Source of the DNA: a virus
Direction: 5' to 3' (one strand)
Length of the DNA: 32,559 bases
IMG/VR virus record: IMGVR_UViG_3300042865_000344
Location: 1-32,559 of that record
In this document: in pieces, positions 1-5,927 of the stretch
Layout: each line of letters starts with the position of its first letter
How positions within the stretch are numbered: the first letter of the stretch is position 1
Notes under the pieces: model-generated
Told to the model about the DNA's origin: nothing
The model's database searches: none
Seen by the model: the letters and a program-made list of their open reading frames with translations, nothing else
Translations under genes and position numbers: made by a program

Positions 1-134
1 TAAAAATTCCTCAGGGTGCGAAAATTCGTCAACGACTTCGTATTGCACGCTGTGAATCTCGTCGCTAAGATCAGCGGTTAAATTCAGATAGCTTTGCTGT
101 GCAGGTACAAGCTCATGACATACGGAATAAACTT
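1..134. repeat. Left copy of 134-base terminal overlap
   Basis: Bases 1-134 match 32426-32559 in direct orientation with a single difference, A at 127 against G at 32552. Joining the two ends keeps an 83-codon gene open, so this is the overlap of a circular or circularly permuted genome rather than two independent repeats. The mismatch is silent (TAT/TAC, Tyr). A true terminal direct repeat on linear virion DNA cannot be excluded from sequence alone. Confidence 0.9.
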
Positions 135-207
135 CGTCCTCCCAATAAGTGCAAGCCATAACCTTCCATTTACCACCTGCAAAAAATAGTGTTCCTTTAT
201 TTGCCAT
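1..207 (-). CDS. Small conserved-type phage protein, 5' part (gene crosses the genome joint)
   Basis: Function unknown. The ATG is at 207 and the frame is open to base 1. The gene continues at the right end of the window (32381-32559), where its TAA lies. Joined through the overlap it gives 83 residues, starting MANKGTLFF and ending NFARLI, acidic, with the stretch DEIHSVQYEVVDEF in the middle. The start overlaps the end of the upstream helicase-loader-like gene by 11 bases (ATGGCAAATAA), which suggests translational coupling and membership of the early operon. No membrane segment or signal peptide is visible. It looks like a family of small proteins common in Bacteroidota phages (from memory, not searched). 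Confidence 0.85.
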   Translation of the reverse strand, partial: MANKGTLFFAGGKWKVMACTYWEDEVYSVCHELVPAQQSYLNLTADLSDEIHSVQYEVVDEFSHPEEFL

Positions 208-844
208 AGTATTTTTTTACGATTAAGCGTCTGTAAATAAATTCGATTGATGCTGTGTCTGTGGGTTGAATGTCTTTAAAATGATCAGCTTTTAACTTCA
301 TAAATCTTTTGTATTCTCTAAAATCTCCGCGCTCCATTGCCTCGTCGTAAAGTTCACTTTGCCGAATCTTAGTCGCTTTGCCGTACATCTTACTCTTTTC
401 GTCGTCGCTTAATTCGACAAGGTTAAACTCCATGATCCAGTCGTAAAGATAAGGAGGAAGTAGCGAAGTTCGAAGGGTTGAATTACGATAAGATTCTATT
501 TCCTGCAATTTTTCCTCTTTGCTGATCGTGTAAGGAAGTTGAACAGGTATCGGATCGGGTTCGTCCTCAAAGGCTTGATTGACAAATTTTCGATATCCTT
601 GCATGATCTTTTCAAAGTAAGGGATTGAAAACTGGTCGTAAGGGTTAACGCTGTCGATATCTAGCTTACCCTTTACAGCTAATTTAAAAGCGACCTGAAT
701 TTCCACGCCTGCATACTTTGAATAATTTTCGCGCAGGTATTCGAGTAAAACCTTAAGCTCAAAGTTTGATGGTTGGTGTTGCTTACGAAGTCCGATCAGG
801 ATATAAATTTTCATAAGCATTTCATTCAATTCAAGGTCGCTCAA
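197..844 (-). CDS. Helicase-loader / replisome-organiser-like protein
   Basis: Probable replication accessory protein that would bring the host helicase to the phage origin. The helical core runs from LSDLELNEML through an AF-L-V-GKL stretch to YFEKIMQGYRKF. This resembles phage replication proteins that follow a DUF1376-type protein in Bacteroidota phages. The call rests on that resemblance and on gene order; no Walker motif is visible, so it is not a DnaC-type ATPase. Start is uncertain. An ATG at 1015 would overlap the previous gene by 185 bases and add a low-complexity Ser/Thr/Gln N-terminus that I doubt is translated. TTG at 844 or ATG at 820 fit the core better, and I chose TTG. The stop overlaps the next start by 11 bases. 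Confidence 0.6.
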   Translation of the reverse strand: MSDLELNEMLMKIYILIGLRKQHQPSNFELKVLLEYLRENYSKYAGVEIQVAFKLAVKGKLDIDSVNPYDQFSIPYFEKIMQGYRKFVNQAFEDEPDPIPVQLPYTISKEEKLQEIESYRNSTLRTSLLPPYLYDWIMEFNLVELSDDEKSKMYGKATKIRQSELYDEAMERGDFREYKRFMKLKADHFKDIQPTDTASIEFIYRRLIVKKYYGK

Positions 845-1541
845 TTCTCCGAGTTTTCTTTTCTTCTTCAGTTCCGAAATTTTCGACCAAGTTGTTCCAG
901 TATTCGACACGATCAGCGTCGCGGTCGTTTGATTCTGATTTGATGGCAAAGAATCCTTTCCAGCCGTTTGCGATAGATTGCTCGATAATTTTTGAAGCTG
1001 TGTGTTCATTTCCATTTGATAAGGTTTGAAGTTGGTTTAAGGAAGTTTGTTCTGTTGAGCCTGATTTAAAAGTAAAATTAAACTGATCTTTTTTATATTT
1101 TTTCCATTCGCTCCATTTTTCTTTAAATAATTCTGAAAAATTTTGAAAATCAATACCTTTTTTATTATTAGTTTCAGTTATAGTTTCAGTTTCAGTTTCA
1201 GTTTCCATATGATTAACATATGATTTTGATATCTTTTTCACTTGTTCAGTTTTCTTACCTTTTCTATTATTAGAACGACTTTCGCTGAATCCTTTTCGCC
1301 TTTCTATTTCCTTATCCAATCTTTGATTGAAAAATTTATTTTCAGAATCCTGCGCGAATTTTTGCATTATTTCAACGTCATATGTTTTACATATGAATAA
1401 CACTTGTTTTTCGGTTAAGTGTCCGTGTTGGTGTTGTGCGATTAATAACCTGAGATATTTTCCCACTTGCTCGTCGCTCATAAATTTAGTATCAGCGTCG
1501 AAGTCATTTGAATAAAAAAGGAAAGCTGGATCTTTTGCCAT
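831..1541 (-). CDS. DUF1376-like phage replication initiation protein
   Basis: Likely origin-binding or primosome protein of the phage. The N-terminus MAKDPAFLFYSNDF with MSDEQVGKYLRLL following is typical of DUF1376-type replication proteins. The C-terminal part, with LNQLQTLSNGNE and IIEQSIANGWKGFF, is the usual tail of such proteins and probably contacts a helicase loader. A low-complexity linker METETETETITET (about residues 112-124) separates the two parts and is encoded by tandem ACTGAA units. ATG at 1541 is chosen over an upstream in-frame TTG at 1562 because the TTG lies inside a hairpin and adds residues outside the conserved start. The gene has its own promoter at 1638-1667 and a structured leader. 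The following gene encodes the presumed helicase loader. Confidence 0.8.
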   Translation of the reverse strand: MAKDPAFLFYSNDFDADTKFMSDEQVGKYLRLLIAQHQHGHLTEKQVLFICKTYDVEIMQKFAQDSENKFFNQRLDKEIERRKGFSESRSNNRKGKKTEQVKKISKSYVNHMETETETETITETNNKKGIDFQNFSELFKEKWSEWKKYKKDQFNFTFKSGSTEQTSLNQLQTLSNGNEHTASKIIEQSIANGWKGFFAIKSESNDRDADRVEYWNNLVENFGTEEEKKTRRIERP

Positions 1542-1547
1542 AGAATT

Positions 1548-1601
1548 AAAAAAGCCCTTCAAGAATTAAGGAGGTCGCACTCTCCAAAATTCTATCAGGG
1601 C
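1548..1601 (-). promoter_or_regulatory. 48-base leader hairpin plus T6 tract directly before the replication gene
   Basis: On the minus strand the leader folds into a symmetric imperfect hairpin (1601 to 1554): GCCCT with AGGGC, a 3x3 internal loop, AGAATT with AATTCT, a 2x2 internal loop, GGAG with CTCC, and the 8-base loop AGTGCGAC. Six T follow (1553-1548), then AATTCT and the ATG at 1541. The loop heptamer GTGCGAC is complementary to GTCGCAC at 1628-1622, a few bases from the predicted transcript start, so a 7-bp loop-leader pairing is possible. This looks like an attenuator or pseudoknot regulator. An operator or origin inverted repeat is the alternative reading. Confidence 0.6.
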
Positions 1602-1637
1602 AATAAGTTTAATAAATAGCGGTGCGACTCGCTTTTA

Positions 1638-1667
1638 CAAAGATACTAAAACTTAATGTTATTGCAA
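1638..1667 (-). promoter_or_regulatory. Bacteroidota-type promoter for the replication genes
   Basis: Minus strand: TTG at 1667-1665, 19 bases, then TATCTTTG at 1645-1638, matching the TTTG / TAnnTTTG consensus of the Bacteroidota primary sigma factor. It overlaps the last codons of the upstream DnaA-like gene, and the predicted start near 1633 leaves a leader of about 90 bases that contains the hairpin at 1554-1601. Confidence 0.65.
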
Positions 1668-2008
1668 TGTCCGTAAATAAATAAATGCAAATTTTGTACT
1701 TTTTCTTTTATCTCAGGGTAAATGTAAAAATACGTTTCGCATTTCCTAAGCATGTGAATGATCGTCGTGTGATCCTTTTTTCCTAACAGTTCCCCGATTG
1801 CCTGCAAGGTTAAGCCTAACGAGGCGTCGTGGTAGAGTATCTGACAAGCTAGCATCCTTATTTCAACCATATACCTTCGCCTGTCTTTTTTTATCAGCGC
1901 GGAATAGTTGACGCGGAAATACTCGCATACTTTTTGAAGCACGTCCTCAGCTGACATAAATTTTTCCTCGATTAAGATTTGCTGTTTACAACAGCTACAA
2001 ATTGGCAT
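1646..2008 (-). CDS. Stand-alone DnaA domain IV-like DNA-binding protein
   Basis: A 120-residue protein that looks like the DNA-binding C-terminal domain of DnaA without the ATPase. It has the domain IV pattern: V-EYFRVNYSALIKKDRRRYMVEIRMLA, then LTLQAIGELLG, then the signature GKKDHTTIIH (family form GRDHTTVLHA), which reads DnaA boxes. The N-terminus has a CxCC cluster (residues 4-7: CSCC) that could bind metal. It sits just upstream of the replication initiator gene and overlaps the preceding gene by 14 bases. Family knowledge suggests it binds the phage or host origin; whether it activates the phage origin or titrates host DnaA is inference. The promoter for the next gene overlaps its 3' end. 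Confidence 0.75.
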   Translation of the reverse strand: MPICSCCKQQILIEEKFMSAEDVLQKVCEYFRVNYSALIKKDRRRYMVEIRMLACQILYHDASLGLTLQAIGELLGKKDHTTIIHMLRKCETYFYIYPEIKEKVQNLHLFIYGHCNNIKF

Positions 2009-2231
2009 TGTATTTAAGTTTTAAGTATTTTTTGACGCACTGCAAAGTGTATTTTTTTCGTGCGTCGTAGGGTAAAGTATTGGCGATTTCCCAGTATTCT
2101 TTTGTTCTGATTTGCTTCCAGTCGTATGTTTCTAAAAGCAGACATAAATTAAAAAGCTCTTTGTGTACTTCAAAATTCTTATCTTTTTTTATTTGTCGAT
2201 CAAAAATTTTGTTTATTTCTTCGGCTGTCAT
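1995..2231 (-). CDS. Hypothetical small phage protein
   Basis: Unrecognised 78-residue basic protein (MTAEEINKIF... ending YLKLKYNANL), rich in Lys, Tyr and Leu and predicted helical. It overlaps its upstream neighbour by 32 bases and its downstream neighbour by 14, as is usual for co-translated genes in this early operon. It lies beside the DnaA-like gene, so a role in replication is possible but not shown. Confidence 0.7.
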   Translation of the reverse strand: MTAEEINKIFDRQIKKDKNFEVHKELFNLCLLLETYDWKQIRTKEYWEIANTLPYDARKKYTLQCVKKYLKLKYNANL

Positions 2232-2523
2232 TTTTTAATTTTTTAAAATTTAGTCCGTCAAAAGCTGAACGCTTAAGTTTAAACATGTTATAATATGTTG
2301 GGTATTCAAGTATAAATAAGCGCGAATAAAAAGCAGTCATGCTGTTGCTGATCTTAAAACCTTGCTTTGCTTTTATCATTGTTTCCCACCGGATTCGCTC
2401 AATGATCATTTTGCTAGAATAGATCGACCTGTTAGCGCTTATGGCTTGCATTGTGAACGTGCAAAACATTTGATAAATTTCAGGGTTTGCTTTGTGGTAA
2501 TTTATTGCGTCGTTTAATGTCAT
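2200..2523 (-). CDS. Conserved-type hypothetical phage protein
   Basis: A 107-residue protein with PEIYQMFCTFTMQAI, MIIERIRWETMIK and a FYSRLFILEYP stretch. This pattern recalls a conserved Bacteroidota phage family of unknown function that sits near replication genes (memory only). No catalytic motif is visible; it is basic at the C-terminus. The start overlaps the previous stop by 4 bases (ATGA), indicating coupling, and the end overlaps the next gene. Confidence 0.75.
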   Translation of the reverse strand: MTLNDAINYHKANPEIYQMFCTFTMQAISANRSIYSSKMIIERIRWETMIKAKQGFKISNSMTAFYSRLFILEYPTYYNMFKLKRSAFDGLNFKKLKNDSRRNKQNF

Positions 2524-2708
2524 GGCTTAGGTTTTAAGTTGGTAAATAAAGTGCTAAACTTTTCGCCCCTCTCAGATATGACCAGCGCAACGGGGGAATG
2601 ATTCGCGATTACGTAAACCTTTTCGCCTGCCTTCGCGTAGATCTTTTTTCTGTTGTAGCTAGTCACGTCCTCGATTAAGTATTGCCAAATCATTTTTGGA
2701 TCGTACAT
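2520..2708 (-). CDS. Hypothetical small protein, SH3/KOW-like sequence
   Basis: A 62-residue protein. The segment AGEKVYVIANHSPVALVISERGEKF looks like a small beta-barrel (SH3-like) fold, but this is a weak resemblance. It overlaps the upstream gene by 19 bases and the downstream gene by 4 bases. No function assigned. Confidence 0.65.
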   Translation of the reverse strand: MYDPKMIWQYLIEDVTSYNRKKIYAKAGEKVYVIANHSPVALVISERGEKFSTLFTNLKPKP

Positions 2709-3151
2709 TTTACGGAGCTTGTAGAATGTTTTGAGGGAGGGTAAATTCTAGATACTACGCCGTCCTCATTAATGACCTCAATGCCTGCGGCTGGTAATGT
2801 TTTAAGGAATGCCTCGCGCTCCTTTATTTGCTCATCTAATGAAGCCCTGCGAATGATCAGCTCGTTATGAATTTCGTCCTCGCAAAAAGTATAATCGTAT
2901 TTCGTGCCTACCTCAGCGAGTTCGATCCTAGTTCCGTTTAAGGTTGTAGCACTTCCATACTTTGCGACTTCATAACGTAAATAATCAATGTACTCAGGAT
3001 TGCTTTTTAGCTCCTTAATAAACAGCTCCATTTTTGCGAGCATGTCAGCAGCCTCTAGGATTCGACCGCTTTCAGTTAACGCCTGAAAACTTTCCTGCGC
3101 CATTGTTTTGATCTGACCTTTTGTGAGATCTTTTGTGATAATCGGTAGCAT
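2690..3151 (-). CDS. Conserved-type phage early protein (possible Gp157-like role)
   Basis: A 153-residue protein: a helical first half (KTMAQESFQALTESGRILEAADMLAKMELFIKELK) followed by a segment with GTRIELAEVGTKYDYTFCEDE, then a charged helix and a C-terminal IYPPSKHSTSS. The pattern recalls a small family found beside recombination and replication genes in Bacteroidota phages, comparable in placement to Gp157-type proteins, but no function can be read from the sequence. Neighbours are ERF and ParB-fold proteins upstream. Confidence 0.75.
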   Translation of the reverse strand: MLPIITKDLTKGQIKTMAQESFQALTESGRILEAADMLAKMELFIKELKSNPEYIDYLRYEVAKYGSATTLNGTRIELAEVGTKYDYTFCEDEIHNELIIRRASLDEQIKEREAFLKTLPAAGIEVINEDGVVSRIYPPSKHSTSSVKCTIQK

Positions 3152-3246
3152 AAGTTTTTGATTTTAGTGATTAGGGATTGTTTCGGGTTAGGGTAGTGTG
3201 GATAAAACGAACCGAAGTTTTCAGTATGTGATTGCCAGTCCTGCAT
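3076..3246 (-). CDS. Possible short basic protein filling an intergenic gap
   Basis: A 56-residue frame starting MQDWQSHTENF. Its first 32 codons occupy the 99-base gap between the ParB-fold gene and the next gene, and the rest overlaps that gene out of frame. The C-terminus is strongly basic (KVRSKQWRRKVFRR), which may simply reflect the overlapped frame. No recognised domain. A perfect DnaA-box sequence lies inside it (3197-3205). It may not be translated. Confidence 0.3.
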   Translation of the reverse strand: MQDWQSHTENFGSFYPHYPNPKQSLITKIKNLCYRLSQKISQKVRSKQWRRKVFRR

Positions 3247-3250
3247 AAAG

Positions 3251-3961
3251 TTAAAATCTTAAATTGATTTTTTGACGTGTTCTATAGTTATAAATTTCCT
3301 CAATCAATACTTTGTATTGGTCAATGTTATTGCAGTCCTGTAATGCAGTAGGCTGAATCCTTAGCTTTTGCAGAAACTGCTCAAAATCAAATTGAGGGTT
3401 TTTAAAAATCTCGTTCATAGTTCTGATAAATGATCTCCTTTTATAACCTTCATAATATTTACCAATTTGAACCAGCTTCGACGCTATATTGTAAGCCTGT
3501 TTAAAGTTTTTGATTTTAAAATTACCGCTGTAAAATTCGTTAACGTTTTGTCCGTTCCCTAAGTCTCCGAGCAGCAGCATACATTCATTGTGACCGAATC
3601 CAAATTTATTTTTAAATTTTGAGTACTCGATGTAATGCTCATATCCTAGCTTACAATAACCTTCGAGATAATCGTCAGCGTTCCAATTTTTTGAGTTTTG
3701 GTTAAGGATGTGAACTTCCTCAAGTCCGTAACCTTTACACTCAATGTAATTAACAGGTAAGTTTAATTCTTTACAGCATTGGAATCTGTGCTGTCCGTCG
3801 ATTATTTGCTTTTTTTCGTTTACGATTATAACGGTATAAAGATAATTTTCAGCCATTGAATTTTTTAACTTGTTTAAATGCAACAGGTTTAAATTCCTGT
3901 TGCCGTCAATAGGGCTGAATAAAGAAAAATCTTTGGTTGTTTTTATTTGTATTGGTTGCAT
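3251..3961 (-). CDS. ParB/sulfiredoxin-fold protein
   Basis: A 236-residue protein with a ParB N-terminal-type domain. The key motif is IIDGQHRFQCC (about residues 53-63), the phage and plasmid variant of the ParB phosphate-binding motif, and a later N-N-KNWNADDYLEGY segment is common in such phage proteins. The C-terminal half is helical and basic. Families of this type bind DNA or CTP, or act as nucleases. In this phage it follows the ERF gene in the early operon, so a role in DNA recombination, partition or transcription is possible. A second ParB-like domain occurs in the methyltransferase gene at 27188-28318. Confidence 0.75.
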   Translation of the reverse strand: MQPIQIKTTKDFSLFSPIDGNRNLNLLHLNKLKNSMAENYLYTVIIVNEKKQIIDGQHRFQCCKELNLPVNYIECKGYGLEEVHILNQNSKNWNADDYLEGYCKLGYEHYIEYSKFKNKFGFGHNECMLLLGDLGNGQNVNEFYSGNFKIKNFKQAYNIASKLVQIGKYYEGYKRRSFIRTMNEIFKNPQFDFEQFLQKLRIQPTALQDCNNIDQYKVLIEEIYNYRTRQKINLRF

Positions 3962-3972
3962 AGTTTTAAGTT

Positions 3973-4506
3973 TTATTTGTTTAGTAATTTTTCAACGTCC
4001 TTAGATATCTTATATTTTTCTTTGATCTTGTCAATAGTGCCTCCGTTCTGAATGTAAGCTAAAGCGGATTTGAACTGCTCAGTTCCTGCATTTAACCAAG
4101 GCTTATCGTCAGGGTTTGACCTTCCATGAGTGGCGAGGTTTGCGTCGTCGTCCTCGTCAATGTTTAGGCAAAGGATTGAAGCTATTGCATAACGGCGTTG
4201 ATAGGTTATTGCAGAACCTCGACCTTGTGGATCGTCCTTTGCTGGTCTCATTTGATATTCTGCGCTTATCCATTCGCCTGAGCTGTGCATTAATATCGTA
4301 GTAAGTCCATTCTCGCCGCTAGGGAACTGAGCGAGGGAAAGATCGCACTCGATCAATGGCTCGTTAATTGCGTCCAGGATATTTGGAAGCGAGGCGTAAG
4401 ATGATTTGAAAAAAGGATTTTTCGCGTCCTTTTTAATCGTGTCAACTTTGACGTGAAACAAAGCGAGAGCCTTCGCGATGTTTTTGATTGAATCAGATTT
4501 TTGCAT
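3973..4506 (-). CDS. erf: ERF family single-strand annealing recombinase
   Basis: A 177-residue ERF (essential recombination function) protein. It anneals complementary single strands and would support recombination-dependent replication or circularisation. Visible family features are KNPFFKSSYASLPNILDAI near residue 29, SSGEWISAEY in the middle, and DPQGRGSAITYQRRYAIASIL followed by an acidic run (NIDEDDDAN). The C-terminal tail WLNAGTEQFKSALAYIQNG with a basic helix is typical of the variable region. It overlaps the preceding small gene by 14 bases. A VRR-NUC-like nuclease elsewhere in the genome (31732-32019) could process recombination intermediates. Confidence 0.92.
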   Translation of the reverse strand: MQKSDSIKNIAKALALFHVKVDTIKKDAKNPFFKSSYASLPNILDAINEPLIECDLSLAQFPSGENGLTTILMHSSGEWISAEYQMRPAKDDPQGRGSAITYQRRYAIASILCLNIDEDDDANLATHGRSNPDDKPWLNAGTEQFKSALAYIQNGGTIDKIKEKYKISKDVEKLLNK

Positions 4507-4717
4507 ACTTCAAAAGGTTGTTTAAGGTTTCAGAATAAGTGTCGTTGAATTCGTCCTGTGTGCATGGATTCCAATTTTCTAGAATCTCCGCAAGCGTTGT
4601 CTTGTAGTACATTTCGCCCTCGTCGTAGGCAACAAGTAAACATCTGTTTGCTTTGATTATGTAGGTGTCAGCAATAAGGGCAACGGCATTGGTGTAAGGT
4701 TGTTTGTAGTAGTTCAT
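4493..4717 (-). CDS. Hypothetical small protein
   Basis: Unrecognised 74-residue acidic protein starting MNYYKQPYTNAVALIADTYI. No membrane segment or motif. The start is preceded by an A-rich leader (TTAATC before ATG) and the stop overlaps erf by 14 bases, so it is probably co-translated with erf. Confidence 0.65.
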   Translation of the reverse strand: MNYYKQPYTNAVALIADTYIIKANRCLLVAYDEGEMYYKTTLAEILENWNPCTQDEFNDTYSETLNNLLKYAKI

Positions 4718-4726
4718 GATTAAGGT

Positions 4727-4852
4727 TTAAAGTAGGTTAAATAAATGATCAGCAAATAAAGCTAGCAGGATTCCAATAGTAACTGTTACAGCGTCATGCG
4801 TCCTCGCGTTGGTCGTAGTCGAATTGACGCTTTTGTTCTTTGTAGATTTCAT
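4727..4852 (-). CDS. Possible 41-residue membrane peptide overlapping its neighbour
   Basis: An ATG at 4852, out of frame inside the upstream gene, opens a 41-codon frame. It covers most of the 76-base gap after that gene and ends TAA at 4727. The product has a Lys/Thr/Asn-rich N-terminus and one hydrophobic stretch, AVTVTIGILLALFADHLF. The membrane-like segment lies entirely in the gap, which argues for a real gene, but the start is uncertain. Confidence 0.35.
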   Translation of the reverse strand: MKSTKNKSVNSTTTNARTHDAVTVTIGILLALFADHLFNLL

Positions 4853-5024
4853 TCCAGTCGATTTCATAAATAAAGTTTAAGTTGGATAAATAATTTAGTG
4901 TGTCTGTGTAGTCAATTTTGTTGAAGCAAACTTCGATAATTTCGATAGTGTCCTCTTTTGGATCGTAGTCAACAACGATATCGACTTCGTCCGCGTCTGT
5001 GCTAATTTGATGATGCAGCGTCAT
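4794..5024 (-). CDS. Hypothetical small acidic protein
   Basis: A 76-residue protein, very rich in Asp/Glu (MTLHHQISTDADEVDIVVDYDPKEDTIEIIEV...), with a beta-rich first half and a Tyr/Asn-rich second half. Acidic small early proteins of phages sometimes mimic DNA or bind host proteins, but nothing here shows that. It overlaps the ribbon-helix-helix-like gene by 23 bases. Confidence 0.65.
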   Translation of the reverse strand: MTLHHQISTDADEVDIVVDYDPKEDTIEIIEVCFNKIDYTDTLNYLSNLNFIYEIDWNEIYKEQKRQFDYDQREDA

Positions 5025-5169
5025 AAAGTTTGTTAGAAAGGTTAAGTAATTCGGTTCTGAGTTTGTTAGCTCCGATCTTGTCTACCATGTGAGTAGGCAG
5101 GTAAATAACGACCGATCTTTTTTTCAATTCGGCAGGTAATTTTTTTCTGCCTTGTTTTGTTTGTTCCAT
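5002..5169 (-). CDS. Small ribbon-helix-helix-like protein
   Basis: A 55-residue basic protein. RKKLPAELKKRSVVIYLP is a plausible beta-strand start of a CopG/Arc-type fold, followed by two helices (HMVDKIGANKLRTELLNLSNKL). It could be a DNA-binding regulator of early genes. Met at 5169 is chosen because it follows an A-rich leader (AAACAAAACAA) and the extra 12 residues from 5205 lie in the upstream gene. The RHH assignment is moderate. Confidence 0.6.
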   Translation of the reverse strand: MEQTKQGRKKLPAELKKRSVVIYLPTHMVDKIGANKLRTELLNLSNKLYDAASSN

Positions 5170-5192
5170 TTGTTTTGTTTTTGGTTTAAAAA

Positions 5193-5411
5193 TTATAAGT
5201 AACACTCTTTCAAAATTTCAATATCAGTATTTACAAACCAGTTTCTTTCATTTCTATTCATTTGCCCAACTTTGTAAAAATATTCAGCAGCCTCTCTTAT
5301 TCCTGTCAATTCCATTCCTAATTTTAATCTATCAGCCATAATTTTTTCTAAATTAAATGGAGTATAAATCCCTTTGAAAATCTGATGGTATTTTAATGTT
5401 TCTTTTTTCAT
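5193..5411 (-). CDS. Hypothetical early protein
   Basis: A 72-residue helical protein (MKKETLKYHQIFKGI... NTDIEILKECYL). The promoter at 5438-5469 fixes the start: an in-frame Met at 5438 would sit within the promoter -7 element, so ATG at 5411 (leader AACTTAAAGCC) must be used. It is the first gene of the second early promoter. No function recognised. Confidence 0.65.
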   Translation of the reverse strand: MKKETLKYHQIFKGIYTPFNLEKIMADRLKLGMELTGIREAAEYFYKVGQMNRNERNWFVNTDIEILKECYL

Positions 5412-5437
5412 GGCTTTAAGTTTTTCGTTTTGTTTCA

Positions 5438-5469
5438 CAAAGATAAGGGATGTTTTTTATTTTCCAAAA
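5438..5469 (-). promoter_or_regulatory. Early promoter 2
   Basis: Minus strand: TTTTG at 5469-5465, 19 bases, then TATCTTTG at 5445-5438. Upstream are long A tracts (on the minus strand A8, A8 and A7 runs), which may act as an UP element. The sequence from the -7 box onward, TATCTTTGTGAAACAAAAC, is identical to early promoter 1. Confidence 0.75.
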
Positions 5470-5499
5470 CTTTTTTTATTTTTTTTAAAAGTTTTTTTT

Positions 5500-5518
5500 G
5501 TGCGTTGATCAGCCGCAC
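5500..5518. repeat. Short GC-rich inverted repeat between the two early promoters
   Basis: GTGCG at 5500-5504 and CGCAC at 5514-5518 form a 5-bp inverted repeat around a spacer containing TGATCA, isolated in very AT-rich DNA about 30 bases upstream of early promoter 2. It lacks a minus-strand T tract, so it is not a terminator in the gene direction. It could be an operator. Confidence 0.35.
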
Positions 5519-5529
5519 CCCTGAGTATT

Positions 5530-5721
5530 TTAAAAAATATATCCAACTTCAATCATTTTGTATAATTTTTCCAAATGCGCCTCCCATTTTGCAATTTTAT
5601 CATGATATCTTAAATCGTAAGAAATTTTATTTTCTTTCTGTATTAAGTTCATTGTTTCAATCATTGCAGCAAAAATTTTGTTTCTGTCTTCGTTTGAAAG
5701 GGTTTGTTTTTGAGTTGTCAT
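5530..5721 (-). CDS. Hypothetical first early protein
   Basis: A 63-residue helical, charged protein (MTTQKQTLSNEDRNKIFAAMIETMN...). It is the first gene after early promoter 1 and lies alone between the two promoters, so it is probably among the first proteins made after infection. That position suits a host-takeover factor, but no motif supports a function. The ATG follows the leader CCTAAAACA. Confidence 0.65.
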   Translation of the reverse strand: MTTQKQTLSNEDRNKIFAAMIETMNLIQKENKISYDLRYHDKIAKWEAHLEKLYKMIEVGYIF

Positions 5722-5748
5722 TGTTTTAGGTTTTTTGGTTTTGTTTCA

Positions 5749-5781
5749 CAAAGATAATATCCTTTTATTCATTTCTCCAAA
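5749..5781 (-). promoter_or_regulatory. Early promoter 1
   Basis: Minus strand: TTTG at 5781-5778, 21 bases, then TATCTTTG at 5756-5749, with A-rich tracts just upstream. It sits about 90 bases downstream of the strong terminator at 5867-5900, so early transcription restarts here. From the -7 box onward it repeats early promoter 2. Confidence 0.7.
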
Positions 5782-5866
5782 TTTTTTTTAAACTTTTTTT
5801 TAAAATAATTTTCATTCAGCAGTTAATCTATTGAAAAACAATAAGTTACGGACAAAAATAATTTTA

Positions 5867-5900
5867 TAAAAAAACCCCTAACGTAGAAACGTCAGGGGGT
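5867..5900 (-). terminator. Rho-independent terminator of the late/lysis operon
   Basis: On the minus strand the hairpin runs 5900 to 5874: ACCCC, a bulged base, CTGACGT, loop TTCT, then ACGTTAGGGGT, with one mismatch. Seven T follow. It lies just downstream of the last late gene (stop at 5928) and just upstream of early promoter 1, so it separates late from early transcription. Confidence 0.85.
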
Positions 5901-5927
5901 AACTTATGCAAAAATGAAAAACAAACC

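Noticed and set aside
831-1015. N-terminal extension of the helicase-loader-like gene to ATG 1015
   Set aside because: It would overlap the replication gene by 185 bases, and the extra 57 residues are low complexity. The conserved part starts near residue 58, so the later TTG (844) or ATG (820) is more likely.
1165-1206. Tandem TTTCAG repeats as a CRISPR or regulatory repeat
   Set aside because: They encode the Thr-Glu run in the linker of the replication protein and are in frame, so they are a coding simple repeat.
1562-1579. AAGGAGGT on the plus strand as a ribosome binding site
   Set aside because: No plus-strand frame follows it. It is one arm of the leader hairpin on the other strand.
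5438-5438. ATG at 5438 as the start of the 5193-5411 gene
   Set aside because: It lies inside the TATCTTTG promoter box, upstream of the transcript start, so the internal ATG at 5411 must be used.
5430-5729. Long open frame on the plus strand, 99 codons
   Set aside because: It lies antisense to two early promoters and a small minus-strand gene, in extremely T-rich DNA, and has a low-complexity Phe/Leu-rich translation. It is a shadow of AT-rich DNA.
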